Below the pieces are notes generated by a model that had not been told where the DNA came from, searched no databases, and saw only the letters and a list, made by a program, of their open reading frames with translations. This document shows, piece by piece, positions 12,870-24,399 of a stretch of DNA of 64,000 bases; the stretch's first letter is position 1, and every line of letters begins with the position of its first letter. The stretch is taken from positions 188,807,510 to 188,871,509 of the forward strand of contig CM067081.1 in NCBI GenBank assembly GCA_034008185.1. Direction: 5' to 3'. Position numbers and translations under genes: made by a program. The DNA comes from Gorsachius magnificus. Its lineage: Eukaryota; Chordata; Aves; Pelecaniformes; Ardeidae.

Positions 12870-13191
12870 AAATACCTGATGGGAGGGTGTAAAGAAGACA
12901 GAGCCAGACTTTTTATATGGGCACCCAGTGACAGGGTGAGAGGTAATGGGTACAAATTGGATGCAGAAAATTCCATTTAAACATAATATAAAAAACTTCT
13001 TTACCTTGAGGATGGTCAAACACTGGAGCGGATTGCCCAAAGAGGCTCTAGAGTCTCCATCCATGGAGGTACTTAAAACCCAATGGGACATGGTGAGAAA
13101 CAGCCTGCTGCATCTGACCCTGCTTGAGCAGGGTTTTAGACTAGACTGTCTCCTGAGAACCTTTCCAACCTCGGCTGTTCTATGATTCTGG
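12870..13191 (+). mobile_element. CR1 LINE 3' fragment, plus strand
   Basis: The fragment contains the canonical CR1 order: 'gggagggtgtaaagaagac', 'gcccagtgacaggg', 'atggtcaaacactggag', 'ggttttagactagac', then 'cctttccaacc' and 'gttctatgattctg' at the 3' end. The plus frame from 12946 to 13185 preserves the end of ORF2, recognisable by the 'VKHWSGLPKEALESPSMEV' block that corresponds to the conserved HWN.LP.EV.E.PS.E motif. It is 5' truncated, as most CR1 copies are. It is more diverged than the copies at 45.1 and 52.5 kb, so of intermediate age. The open frames in both directions across it are remnants of the element. Confidence 0.93.
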
Positions 13192-14484
13192 GAATATTTA
13201 TAGGTAAGCAAAATCAGACAAGATTTTGCTAATTTATTTTGTGATATTTAGGTTTTTTTTAAATTTATTTTTCCTATTTTGATGTATTTAGCTATTCAGT
13301 TTTGGCTTTTACTCAAGTTTTGGCTAAAGATAAGGGATGGCAGAAGTTGCAAGCTTTCTAAAATGTGTTAAATTATATTTAAAGACTTGTGAATATAACT
13401 ATGAAAAGTCCGTGAAAATATTTTTTAGCTATGAATTAGCACCATAATTCACGTGATGTGGCCAGTCACATGATTGGGTTTTTGTATGTTTAAAATGAGT
13501 ATCTTTTTGACTTGATCCATGGAAAGGAAGATACGTTTTTAGTATAATTTTATGTTTAAAAAAAAAAAAAAAGATAAAATTAGGGACAAAGCCTTGGAGA
13601 GATCCATTAATCCACAATAGAAATAGCTGTCTTCCTGAATCTTGTCAGAGGTCAGTGAGACCTATAAAACTGCCTAACTACTTCATTATAAGCTTTGTTT
13701 TCAGGCACTTGCAAATGGCCATTCTGAGACAGTCCATAATTCAAGTAGATGCCAATGGAAACATTTAAAAAGTGGGCAAATGTACAGTGACACTTCACTA
13801 TATAGTCTTCCATCTTCTAGGAGTGTGTGATTCAGGGGCTTCCTTATGTTTTGAATACTTAGGGAAAAGGAACGCTCTCTTCAATTGTCAGTTTTCCTGA
13901 TTTTCAACTTCGATTAGTTTGGTAGACAGTTTCTGTCCAGTTTTGCTATAGGCTGAATTTGCAAAAGCTTCTGTGAGATGGGTGTATCATTTCTGAAAAT
14001 GGAAAAAAAGATACTCTAAAAAAAGGCCTAGGAGCTCTCTGCTTTGCTTTTGAGCAAGGACTTGAAATTTGAGAGTGAAGCTTTAATGAGTTATAAGACG
14101 TGCCTTTTGCCATGCCTCTGAACGTCTATCCTTATTGCACCGAATTATAAGCTTTTGAAAATTGCTGCTTACTCATAATCAGAAGAGGCATATTACTTTT
14201 TCAGCATATTCTCAAAATATTCTCTGTATATTCTTAAGCTCCTAGAAATGATTGAGTGTGTCCTGGCTTGGAGATCAAACACTGTACAGCATTCAAATGT
14301 ACAGATCCCGTTACTTTCACAAAAGGGTCTTGTTTTTTTAATTTTTCTGGGACAGCGTATTTTGATTTTTATGCTTGTTGAGAATTCTGTTTTTCTGCAT
14401 CTTACGCTTACTTTTCCCATGTACTCTTTGAGAAGGATGTCAAGAGTGGGATTAATTTCCCCTGACATTAGCCATCTAAAAACG
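13192..14484. other. Noncoding stretch, nothing recognised
   Basis: AT-rich sequence with an A run near 13558-13571. A 91-codon minus-strand frame (14193-14468) and a 79-codon plus-strand frame overlap each other at its right end. Neither has a recognisable domain, and mutual overlap argues for chance. Confidence 0.4.
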
Positions 14485-14681
14485 TAGGTGTTACAAATCT
14501 GAGGTGGTCACTATAGGCATCTTTAGTCAGTGAAGAGAGATGGAGGCTTCCAGGGGAGCATTCCCATAGCCTCTTTTTATGTCTGTCTTAAGATGAGATG
14601 ATTCATCCTTTGGAGATACCTGTTTTTTGTCACTGACAATAAAAGAAGCCTAAGGTGACCCGCACAAATTTAGACATCTAA
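14485..14681. mobile_element. Foldback, MITE-like element with ~50-bp inverted arms
   Basis: The left arm (14485-14533) and the reverse complement of the right arm (about 14630-14681) align along their full length with about three quarters identity by hand. The shared core is 'GGTCAC', then 'TAGGC', then 'TCTTT', ending in 'GTCAGTGA' on both sides. The outer ends read 'TAGGTGTTACAAAT' and 'TAGATGTCTAAATTTG'. The inner spacer is about 97 bp and has no coding capacity. Long imperfect terminal inverted repeats around a short non-coding core are what an old non-autonomous DNA transposon or palindromic conserved repeat looks like. I cannot name the family, and no target-site duplication is clear. 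Confidence 0.6.
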
Positions 14682-17230
14682 CTTTTCTATTAAATGTTAA
14701 GACAGATAAATTCCATCTCATGTAACATAATGTGAGACTTAAGAGGCAGGAATGTTACTGCTGACATTGACAAAAACGTCCTGCTTTCACATGAGTAAAC
14801 AAAATTCCTTTTGAAATTATTTCTTTGTGGTTATGGTGATGCATATGAGTTTATTGAAAGGACATTTTCCATATTGCTTAGACATTGTATGTAACAGTTA
14901 AAAAAATGCTCTTCAAATGCCATTTTAATATTAACTATGAAATATCAATAGATTTTTAATTTTTTAATTTTTTGTCTCTAGGTTGAGAAATGCAAATGTT
15001 TTAACTCCGTGTCGTTACTTAATTTCTAGTAAGATAATAAAAGTGATGTATCATGAGATTTTAGCACTATTGCTTTAGTATTGCTTGCAATAAAAGGCTG
15101 AATGAAAAAGTCTGGTGCTAATCTAACAAATGAAAATGCGCTTTTAGCTGATTTTTAAAAGCAAGTAATTAGGTGACTTTCCAATTTGAACTAGATTGCT
15201 CTACTATCAACTAATATTGATAATGTCTTCTATTAAATGAGATTGTGATGAAACGCTATTTCCCATTTGTATTGAAGTGTTGTAGATTTCTTCAGTAATT
15301 GACACTGCTGCCTATATTTGAGTAATAGCGACTACATCACCTAACATAGGAAGATAACATACCACTTCCCTCAGTTCCAGTCTTCATGGATAAGGACTGT
15401 ATGTGGGGAGCACTTTTGAGCCATGGAATACCTGAATGGGTCTAAAAGGCATCGGAAGGAATGTAAAAAAGTTCCTATTTGCTTTTTAGTTAACATATAG
15501 GCATATGACAAAGAAATTTTAGTGTAGCTTATTATTAGATGTCTTTTTGTGGCTAATTACCGTGTATTTGGATGATTACTTTGGACAGCTAGAGTTACCA
15601 GAATTACTTCATCTGCATTTTTAACATCACTGTTACAAAACTATGGACAACAGTAGATTATGCTTCAAAGATGGTCTCAGTATTATACTTGTCCCGTTGC
15701 AGGAGATGTGCACATGACTGCTTATTGTAAGCAGTATTTCTGTACTTCCACTTATGGCTGATTGACTGACCTCATTGAGTATCAGTTTTTCTTCTTTATT
15801 TTAACTTTTTGTCTGGGATATTTCTGTCCTTTTGTTTCCAACTTTTCATTGTTAATTAAAATGTGGTACATTTAGTTAAGTATTGCATAGTAGCGGAATG
15901 CATGTATAGTAACGTAGAACTACAGAGAATACCTGGCTTCTGGAATCTACATTCAACTTGAGGAAGGGATTTTTTTTTTTTTTTTTAAAACAGTACTTGC
16001 AAATGGGCCTAAAGAAAGTGCTTAGAGAAGGGAAGCAATCTCATGTTAATAATTTTTAGGTATTTTCTCTTTCTTGCTCTCTCTGTCTGTCTAATATTTA
16101 CACAAAATAACATTCACCAGTGTTTGTATCTCAGTATCAGTAAGCCATGTGCTGTAAACATGAACAAAATATTTCCCTTAGAAACACTGTCATACTGTTA
16201 CTTGCCGGCCAAGATTTTCACTGGTAAATAAGCAGAACCGCATTGAAGCTGACAAGCTGGCTCTAAATGCAGTTGATGCAAGTTTTATAGGCTTGATTTT
16301 TTTTTTTTTTTTTCATGATTGTCTGGTTCTATTTGAGCTGGATTTTTAATATTCCTATTCTTCTGCTACTTTAAGAATGTTTAGTTTTGAATGGCATTTT
16401 ATGCATTATCACAAAAATCCACCAAAAAGACCCTAGTCCTGAGAAAATGAAAATGGCGGGTCGGTCAAGGTGACACTAAACAGAGGATGTTTGAGTAGTG
16501 AAGAACTGTGCGTATTTGTATTGACCTCTAAATTTTATTTTATGATTGGTACTTTGTCCTGACCTTGTTAGAGGCCTCAAACTGAGTAGATCCAATAGGT
16601 GAAGTATATCTGGGTCCAATGAATGAATCTGTGTGTAAAAACTCTAGTCACAAAGCAGGCAAGACAGGAAGGTAAACTTTACCAGCGTGTCTTCATTTCT
16701 TCAGCCTATATAAGCTATCCTGTCTCCAGTGGATTTTGGATGGTTAGATTCCTGAATTACTTGGTTGGCAGCATTGATTAATTGGACCGTATGCCCATTC
16801 TGACTGTCCATTTTCATAATTTTCTACTTTGTGAGGGATAGAGTCCTATTAGTTTAATCTGAAGTATTTTTCCTGTGGTACAAGGGAGTGAAAGATGGGT
16901 GATAGGCTAAATAAGGATGTCAACTAAGCAGATGCCTTTCACTGAAATGACCATTTCATAGACTATGGTGTCGTCCTTCATGGAGTTGCAGTTCCCTGGC
17001 ATTGAGCCGTTCAGGAATTGGAAATGGTATGAAACATGCATTTGTAGTGGACAACAATATTCTTCATATAAGGTCAGTAAATGTTTTTATAAGATTACTA
17101 TCTGTTGGTAAATGGCTGCAGTGTTATGCTTCAGAGGTAGAAGCATTTGAATGGTAATGAATGAAAGGATTCTTGTATACAATTAAAAAAGCATGGTGAG
17201 ATCTTTTGGGGCATAAGTCATGACATATAT
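14682..17230. other. AT-rich noncoding stretch with two poly-T runs
   Basis: No gene was recognised. Two uninterrupted runs of 17 T occur at 15970-15986 and 16297-16313. Short open frames are AT-driven and without family features. Confidence 0.45.
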
Positions 17231-17530
17231 AGTAATAATACTACTAATATACTGCATTTCATCTGAGGATTTCAAAGAACTTTATAGAAAACATTAATGA
17301 ATTAAGTATCACCCTAATTCGCTGTGGATTACTGCTAACACTACTTAAATCATTAGGTGGGCTGAATGAGGAAATAACATCACTTTTGCTGTATGTTGGT
17401 TACTGTGCCTATGCTGCACACAGATAATTCAGGAAGCTGCAGTCGTATGTATCACGTTGAGGATTTTCGATACGGAGATGTTAAGGCATAGAGAAATGGA
17501 TTGACTTGGTACAGGCAGACAGTAACTCCA
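17231..17530 (+). mobile_element. MIR/CORE-SINE-like copy, interrupted
   Basis: Two segments match the general amniote MIR-type SINE in the right order and orientation. The first (about 17251-17315) contains 'gcatttcatctgaggat' and 'tcaaagaactttata', like the 'cactttcatctgaggatctcaaagc.ctttac' block. The second (about 17474-17526) contains 'aaggcatagagaaatgg' and 'gacttggtacaggcagac', like the 'gaggcacagagaggt..agtgacttgcccaag' block. In the usual element these blocks are nearly adjacent, but here about 158 bp separate them, implying an insertion or a complex local rearrangement. The long minus-strand frame at 17429-17782 crosses this SINE and is not a gene. Confidence 0.55.
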
Positions 17531-20500
17531 GCATAAGCATCCCAACCCCAAAATAATCCAAAATTGGCTGCTTGCAGTGACGGTTGGCTTGGGCTGCTGG
17601 ATCTCTTTGGATTCTGCCGTTGGGTTATGTGCATCCCCTGAGTCATGTGGAGATCGCGCCCAGACCTTGACTGTGCTCTGTGATGAAGATGATGTTTTTG
17701 ACTGCTTCACATGAAAAGAGTTAATTTCAGATACCTGGGATGAATACTGTTGTCTCTTGCTGTGTGCAGTTTGAAGCACCATGTAATACTACAGAAAATA
17801 ACACTGTGCAAGTACAGTGCAGTTGGAACCTGTCCATTTAGAGTAGCAATTTCATGAGTCCTGATATGGTGATATACCTATATGTCAGAAACTCAGCATA
17901 TTTATATGTGTTAAAACCATCGGTACGAGATACATGAAACACAGCTTTTCAAGGGCAGGACAGTAGTTGCACAAACATTGTAGTTGCAAAGTATAAGAGC
18001 AGAAACCATCTGTTGTGTAGTGTATTTTGATGAAAACATCCATGATGGAAACCAAAGCTAATTAAACAGTTATTCTACAATGCAATTTAGGGCTTTTTAA
18101 ACAATCTTATTTAGAAAATTGATTTGGAGAGACGACTGTAGAAGATGCCTTGGTTTTTACCCCATTAGCACTGCTGCCTGTTTAAGGCCGCCTTTTCTGC
18201 ATCACTGCTAAGAACCATGCACTCGCCTCTGGTCCCTTTTGTTGGAGGAGATACCAATACTATCTTAAAAGTATTCCTTAACTTTTTTTCTATTCCAGAC
18301 CTCATATTTTGCAGTAGTGAAATACAAAATTGCTTCTCTCCTTCTTCTGTAGCAACAAATGAAAACATGTAGGTTCTCAGCTGACACAATTTTGGCTAAA
18401 ACCATATTTTTAAATAGAAACCAACTACGGGTTATGCTAATAAAATCTCATTTGTAATTTAAACTGCAGCTGTTAACATTCAAGAATGGAGCCATACATC
18501 AAGGAGTTTTCTGCAAAAACAGAAAAATACTAATTCTTCATCCTCAGATCTGCAAATCCAGACTGATGGGATTTCAGCCCTTCATCTTTTAGTGACAGGC
18601 AGCAGCATCAGTGGAATAAAACTAAAATGTGATCCCCTTTCTCTCCACCTCCTTCCCCTAATTTTACTCTGACAGAGAAAGAAACACAGTTTTAGCTGGT
18701 ATCTCTGCTCAGGGGAAAAAATGGTCTGTCATCAGGTCTTTTAGGGAGAAGGAGCTCATCAGTGGAACAGTTAAATGGTATTTTGATTCTCAGGGTGCAT
18801 CTTACACCTGTATTTTTGCAAGATATGATAAATGATTTCTGAGACAGTTACTGAGAGCAGAATCGAGGTCATCAACCTTCCCCCAAGAGGTCATTATCTC
18901 TCAGTTCTTGTTTCTGATGAAAATGTTGAACATGGGGGAGATGGGCTCCAGATGAACTGTCTGAAACTGTGCAGTCTCATGTGAGCCATCCCCAGCCATA
19001 TGTTAGTAAAAGATGTACTTCTGTTTTTCAATTGCAAAAATCAGTGACTGATAAAATTTTTCTAGATGAATTTTAATTGATTTTGGAATAATTCAGTGTA
19101 TGCATGTTGAAGTTTATCATTCTGAATCCCCTAACATGCATACATTACTACAAAGTCCTCTAAAATTCGTGATGAAATACAAGCCTTTGGGTATTTTGAA
19201 GTTGAGACCTCCTGTGTCTTTGGAGAAATTTGGTTTGAAGCCCTACAGCTAAATTCCAAAGCTCTTCATTGTCTGCAAATGAGTTGCTCTTATACCGGAG
19301 CTGGCTTATGAAGCAGAGTCCCTGCATATGGCTGGAAATACTCAGTTGTCTGAAGACATAAAAGCTATAAATCTGCCTCAGCAAAAGAAATCTTTACAAA
19401 CTGCCCTACAAAACAAAAACAGTCTGGTCTGTACACAGAACAGAAAACGGTTATCATCTTAGTGTTAATAGGCTTCGGTAGCACCTCTGTTAGTATTTTA
19501 GTTCAAATCAGGACTTCAGAAGTATCAGGATATCTTCCCTTTGAACCTTTCAGATGATGAAGCAAAACAAGGGCAAGTACTCCAAAAATGGACCAAAAGT
19601 ATGCAGTAGTACAAAACAAAGTGTGCTGAAGCGCATGTTGCATGGGTGTAAATTGCTTGGCTCCAGCTGTTCTGCTGTACAAGGTCATTCTTGTTAGGCT
19701 CCACTTTTTCCTAATCTAGATGTTTTCTTAGTAAAATAAGACCATGGAGATCCTTGTCATAAAAAAGTCTATGAAAAAACTCCACCTTTTTTATCTGTGA
19801 ACAATGTAATATTTCCACTTTTTGCTCAGAGAGTGTATTAGAGTCTGTAACTGTAGAGGTTTCTTCTGGAATTAAAATGTTTTTAAATATTCACATGCAC
19901 TGACGTGATCAGTGGGCTATTTTTATTTTGTATGTTTAAAACTGTACTGAAGCAGTTGTTGTTTTTATCTAGTTTATTTCCATTAAAACTGTCATTTAAA
20001 GGGTGATGTTTTGAATTTTTGATCTCACCTTCTCTATCCATATTTCTAAGGGAAACTTTAAACAGATACCTTAAAGAGGAAGGCTAGATGTGGAGGGCTG
20101 TCCTTTTCAGCTCCCTTTTCTGTGGTGATACAGTAAACGAAGTAATAGCAAACTTATTGCTTGTTGATCAACAGTCAGGAAAAAAATGGAAGTTAATACT
20201 GAAAACCAAAAATTGAGTATCTTTTCATCATAATCTTCTATCATCTTCTGTATTGTAATAAATTGTGGTATCTGTAGGTATATTACGCTGAATTTAGCAT
20301 GGCACATAGTAAAGAGTATTGCTGACAGGAGCGGTACTGAGGAGGTGCTTCACTGGACAGGGCATCAGTTGTAGTAGGTACTACTCTCCTCGTTGCTTGT
20401 GAGATGAAGCATTTAGTCTGCTTTTCTAACAGGGTCTCCCTGCTTTGTGCCCAGGTTTCTAATCTTGTTGTGTGCATTTCTAGCGTTTTTCTATCCTAAT

Positions 20501-23398
20501 CAGTGTTTGTGAACGAAATTGCTCTATGCTGGTATCTGTAGTTCCTCATTGGGCACTTAACCGTGATTTATGAGCTCTTGTTTATCAAAGTCTTTGCTTT
20601 TGGTCCATCAGCAAATACTTTGTTTCCATGACACTAGGTACAGCACTGAGTTAGTGACCTACCTGGTTCCATGCTCTTGAAATTGAGTCAAGTAGGTGGT
20701 TACTTCAGTTGCATGCTGTGAAGCAGTAAAATGATACTTCTGAAGTGCCAAAGTTAAAAACCCAAATACTGTGTTTAGGAATTACTCAAAAGCCAACATT
20801 TGTATCCAGTGTAGCTTGCTGTTTCATAGTTTAAAATTCTACACATTTTTGCATAATTTATTGTGTTATTGACTGAAATACCCAAAAAGTTTTGTACCTG
20901 TTTTGTGCTTATGGGTGAAACTGAGTATCATGGGATGTAGCAAATAGTTAGTTTGTAAATATATATGAAAGAGGTCAAGGAAAAGGAGAAAAAGAGGAGT
21001 TGGTAGCAATTTAGGAAAAGCAGAGACTAGGTGAATGACAGGAGGCATTAGTTATGACTTGCCCATTAACTCTCAGTGGTATTAGACCGGCCAATATAGG
21101 GTGAGGTAGTAAAATATTTGAACACCAACCAGTTTCATTGGTCGGGGGGTAAAGGTACAAAGAAAATGGAAAAGCTGATGAAATGGACTTTTTGATGTTT
21201 TGCACAGTGTCATAATTGCTCACCATAAACACAGACTCTTCAAAACTGTTAAGCCATTGCCATAGAGCTGCAGGAGCACTCCCAAACATTCACATTTTCA
21301 ACATGTTGAAACATCAACCTATGGGTAATATTTTAATGTTGAACTGTATATTTCAAGTATTTCATTCATTGATGGATGCAGCACTTTTATTGGCGTGGCT
21401 TGTGACTCATGTAAAAATATTTTTTAAAAAATTGCAGATGCATATTCAGTGACTTTGCTTGTCACGCAGAAGTCTGGCAAATATGAGTTCATAAGGGTGC
21501 TCTGGAGATGCTTTACCTTTATTTACATCCTAAGAAGGAGCAACATGATTCTGACCTACCATTTACTACCTGCCATGTGAATTTCAGAATTTAAAAACTC
21601 CAAATATTTGTAACTTTCCTCAATTGCTCAAGAGCATCTGTGGCACTACTGTTTCACTTAATGCTCCACTCACTCTTGGAAGAAAAAAACCGAGATACCC
21701 TTTAGAGTGGAACATGGGCAACTCCCTTCCTAGGCTATAGGAAATACTGAAAGCCTGAACCAGGAAATTCTGGAAGGAGAAGTACCTTTGCCTCTCAAGT
21801 TTGTGTGTGTAAGATTGCTTTACTTTGGAAGGCTTTTCTGCTCAGTCCAGACCTATCTGAAAGGCTTATGGAGGAAGGAAACGGAGTGACTTCAGTTCAC
21901 CACACGGTTGTTAAAGAGATAAATCAGGCTAGAAAATGAATGGAGGATGACACTGTCCTGAAGAACTGAAGTCCTGAAGCAGTGTGTGGTTGTGTACATA
22001 TTAACTGAATGCATCTTAAATATGGCTTGTATACTGGCTCTATTTTTAATACTTCTGTTGGGTTCCCACCCAGCGATCATGTTTGCTGCTGTTGTTGCAG
22101 ATATCAAATTTTGTGATTTCTTGATTGCTACTATAATTTGGTGGTGAAATTTTATGAACTTGGCTTGATTCATCATCAGACATTGCTTAAAGGTATGAAC
22201 AAGGTGCTGTGAAGGGTTTGGTGTCTATTTTATGTTACTTCTCTTTCTGAGAAGCGAATGCTGGCCAGTTTTAGCACCAAGGGAATCCTTTCCATTACTT
22301 GCATTGACTTTCTGGGTATGGCAGGGTGCTTTTAGGTCTTTTCCATGCCTATGTCTTCCATCAGATAAAGTATTGTGTCAAGGGAAGCATGTGAATAGTA
22401 CTTAACTAGCTACCTGATTTGTGGATAAAACCAGGCAGAATTGCCTGAAGAAACAAAAATATTTCTAAAAATGAGACCCTGAATGTTGGTTTAAAGGTTG
22501 TGTCCTTTGGAAGGATTTGAAGCAGTTTAGGTGCTTATGTTGCTCTAGGGACTTTGAGTACTGTGAGGTTTTAAGGAAGGCTAAGTATTCCAGGAAGTTT
22601 AAGAGCTTATGGCATCGTAAATATTTAAGATGATTTAAAAGGTTATGTCCTCTTTAGTATTTGAGTTGGATTAAGTGCTTATATTGCCTTAAGGACTTTC
22701 TCCTTTTTTTTTTTTTTTCCCTAAAAGGAACCTAGGAAATTAAATGCAAAACCCCCTATAGATGCAATGTTTGGGCTGCATTTGAGAAATGCAAAACTCT
22801 AGGTTTCAGTAGCAGCGCTAACTTGACCACACTACATATGTATCAAAGGTGCATGCGTTGGGAAATGGTTCTCTTCTTCTTTGGCATGTTCTGTATCATC
22901 TGCTAAGGAAGATCAAAGAGGTGATCTGGTTAGAATAAGATTGTGGAAATGCAGGGAAACATTTTCATCATAGAAGGTTAAGACATCTTTAATTCAATAC
23001 ACAAGAAAATAGGAAGCTGTTTAGTTTAATTTTGTAGTTTTGCTGATATATTACCTCAAATAATAAGGAATAATGACTATTACGTGTCTAGGTCTCAATA
23101 GCTTATCTTTTCTAAATTAATTTATGTGTTCTTGTCTTCTGAGATGCCTTGCCTAAATTCTTCACTAATGTATTTATGTAACATAATTTTCTGAAGTTTC
23201 TATACTTCTGTAATTGTAGGTGTATTCCTAAAAAGTGTATTTTCTATTTGTTTTTTTATTAACCAAACACATGCACTTCTCAGTGCATAAAGAGCAAATT
23301 GCCGCCATTCATGAAACGTGTTCTGTGCTGCCTCAAATAAATAGGCATCAGTCCATCTGTCCAAACTCCAATTTTTCTCATGGGCCTCTGATACGGTA
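17531..23398. other. Noncoding stretch, no gene recognised
   Basis: About 5.9 kb of mainly AT-rich sequence. It holds a 15-T run at 22704-22718 and scattered chance frames of 60-95 codons on both strands. I saw no splice-bounded exon, RNA gene or clear interspersed repeat. Confidence 0.4.
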
Positions 23399-24060
23399 TT
23401 GAGGTTGCTCGGTTACTACAGCACAATTATGGTAGATGTATCTGCTGTTGCAGGCTGCTCTTGCGCAGCACTCTGGCAGCCATCTGGGCAGTGTCTGGTG
23501 GTCCCATGGGAAAGACATAAAATTATCTCTGGGATGATCCGATGGCATGGATATTGCATTCCGGCAGGGAGAACATCAACAGCATGGCCCTGCTCTTCTG
23601 TGGTGACATACCTGCCAAAATGTTATCTGTGCAAACATGAGGTGCGTGAGTTGACATGCCCCTTGATAGCAGCCCCTCACTGATCAACCCCTCACCTAGA
23701 CAAAAAAATTAGCTTGCCAGTTGAGGTAGAAGGAACAGCATCTACAGGAGCAGGAGCTGAGGGTGAGGGTAACCTGAAGCCTTCATGACTGGGCAGGCAA
23801 TGTACAGCCTGTGTTCAGATACATAGGTGGAGTGAGTGAGGTGTCTTCCACATGGCCACATGCCCCCAGAAGTTCACTGAAAATATCCCAGCAAGCTGAA
23901 ATATGCTGTCAGTTATGCCATTAATATTGTAACACTGGTAGTAGTGCTGGCTCACTCTGTCCCAGCAGTTATGACCAAGAATCGGCAGCAGATGGTAGGA
24001 CAATGCGTTCGAAGGGTAGGATGGTCAGAACTGAGTATCTGACATCTTCCAGGCTATGTC
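23399..24060. other. GC-richer block of unknown origin
   Basis: Base composition rises noticeably above the flanks, and a 94-codon plus-strand frame (23399-23683) and a 62-codon minus-strand frame (23815-24003) are present. The plus-strand peptide is rich in cysteine and tryptophan (for example ALWQPSGQCLVVPWERHK) and looks more protein-like than neighbouring frames. The block could be a decayed coding segment of a transposon or a processed pseudogene, or only a composition shift. No family was identified, and the coding strand is not decided. Confidence 0.25.
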
Positions 24061-24399
24061 TGTGGCCCTCTGTTACGTATCATTTAATATAGAGTTGAGA
24101 AAAATCTGGTGGAGAAAGGCAGTTAAGAAGAAAATGGGGTATACTTCAAAACCTCAGTTTAAGTGCAGTGCACTGATTGAGCTATTGTTGCTATGTGTTG
24201 ATGCCATACAATTGAATGATTATGTGTTTTAAACTGGGTTTGGTGTAATCCTGAGTTCAGATGCTTCAGAACTTAATCGTGGATCTTAGTAACTATTCAA
24301 AATTATAAAAATACATTTTATGTGTGTACATCTTTAAATAAGTGTAATTTTCAGTTACTTTTGGTAAACCCCATGGAAGAAGGACCCCCAATGTTTTCC

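Noticed and set aside
12786..13211. 141-codon minus-strand open frame
   Set aside because: It is the antisense of the CR1 fragment at 12870-13191.
14193..14468. 91-codon minus-strand frame that looks protein-like
   Set aside because: A 79-codon plus-strand frame overlaps nearly all of it and no domain or splice signals support either.
17429..17782. 117-codon minus-strand frame
   Set aside because: Crosses the antisense of a MIR-like SINE; serine-rich composition without a family.
21101..21116. let-7-like string 'tgaggtagtaaaat'
   Set aside because: Only the first 10 bases match let-7 and no hairpin partner is present.
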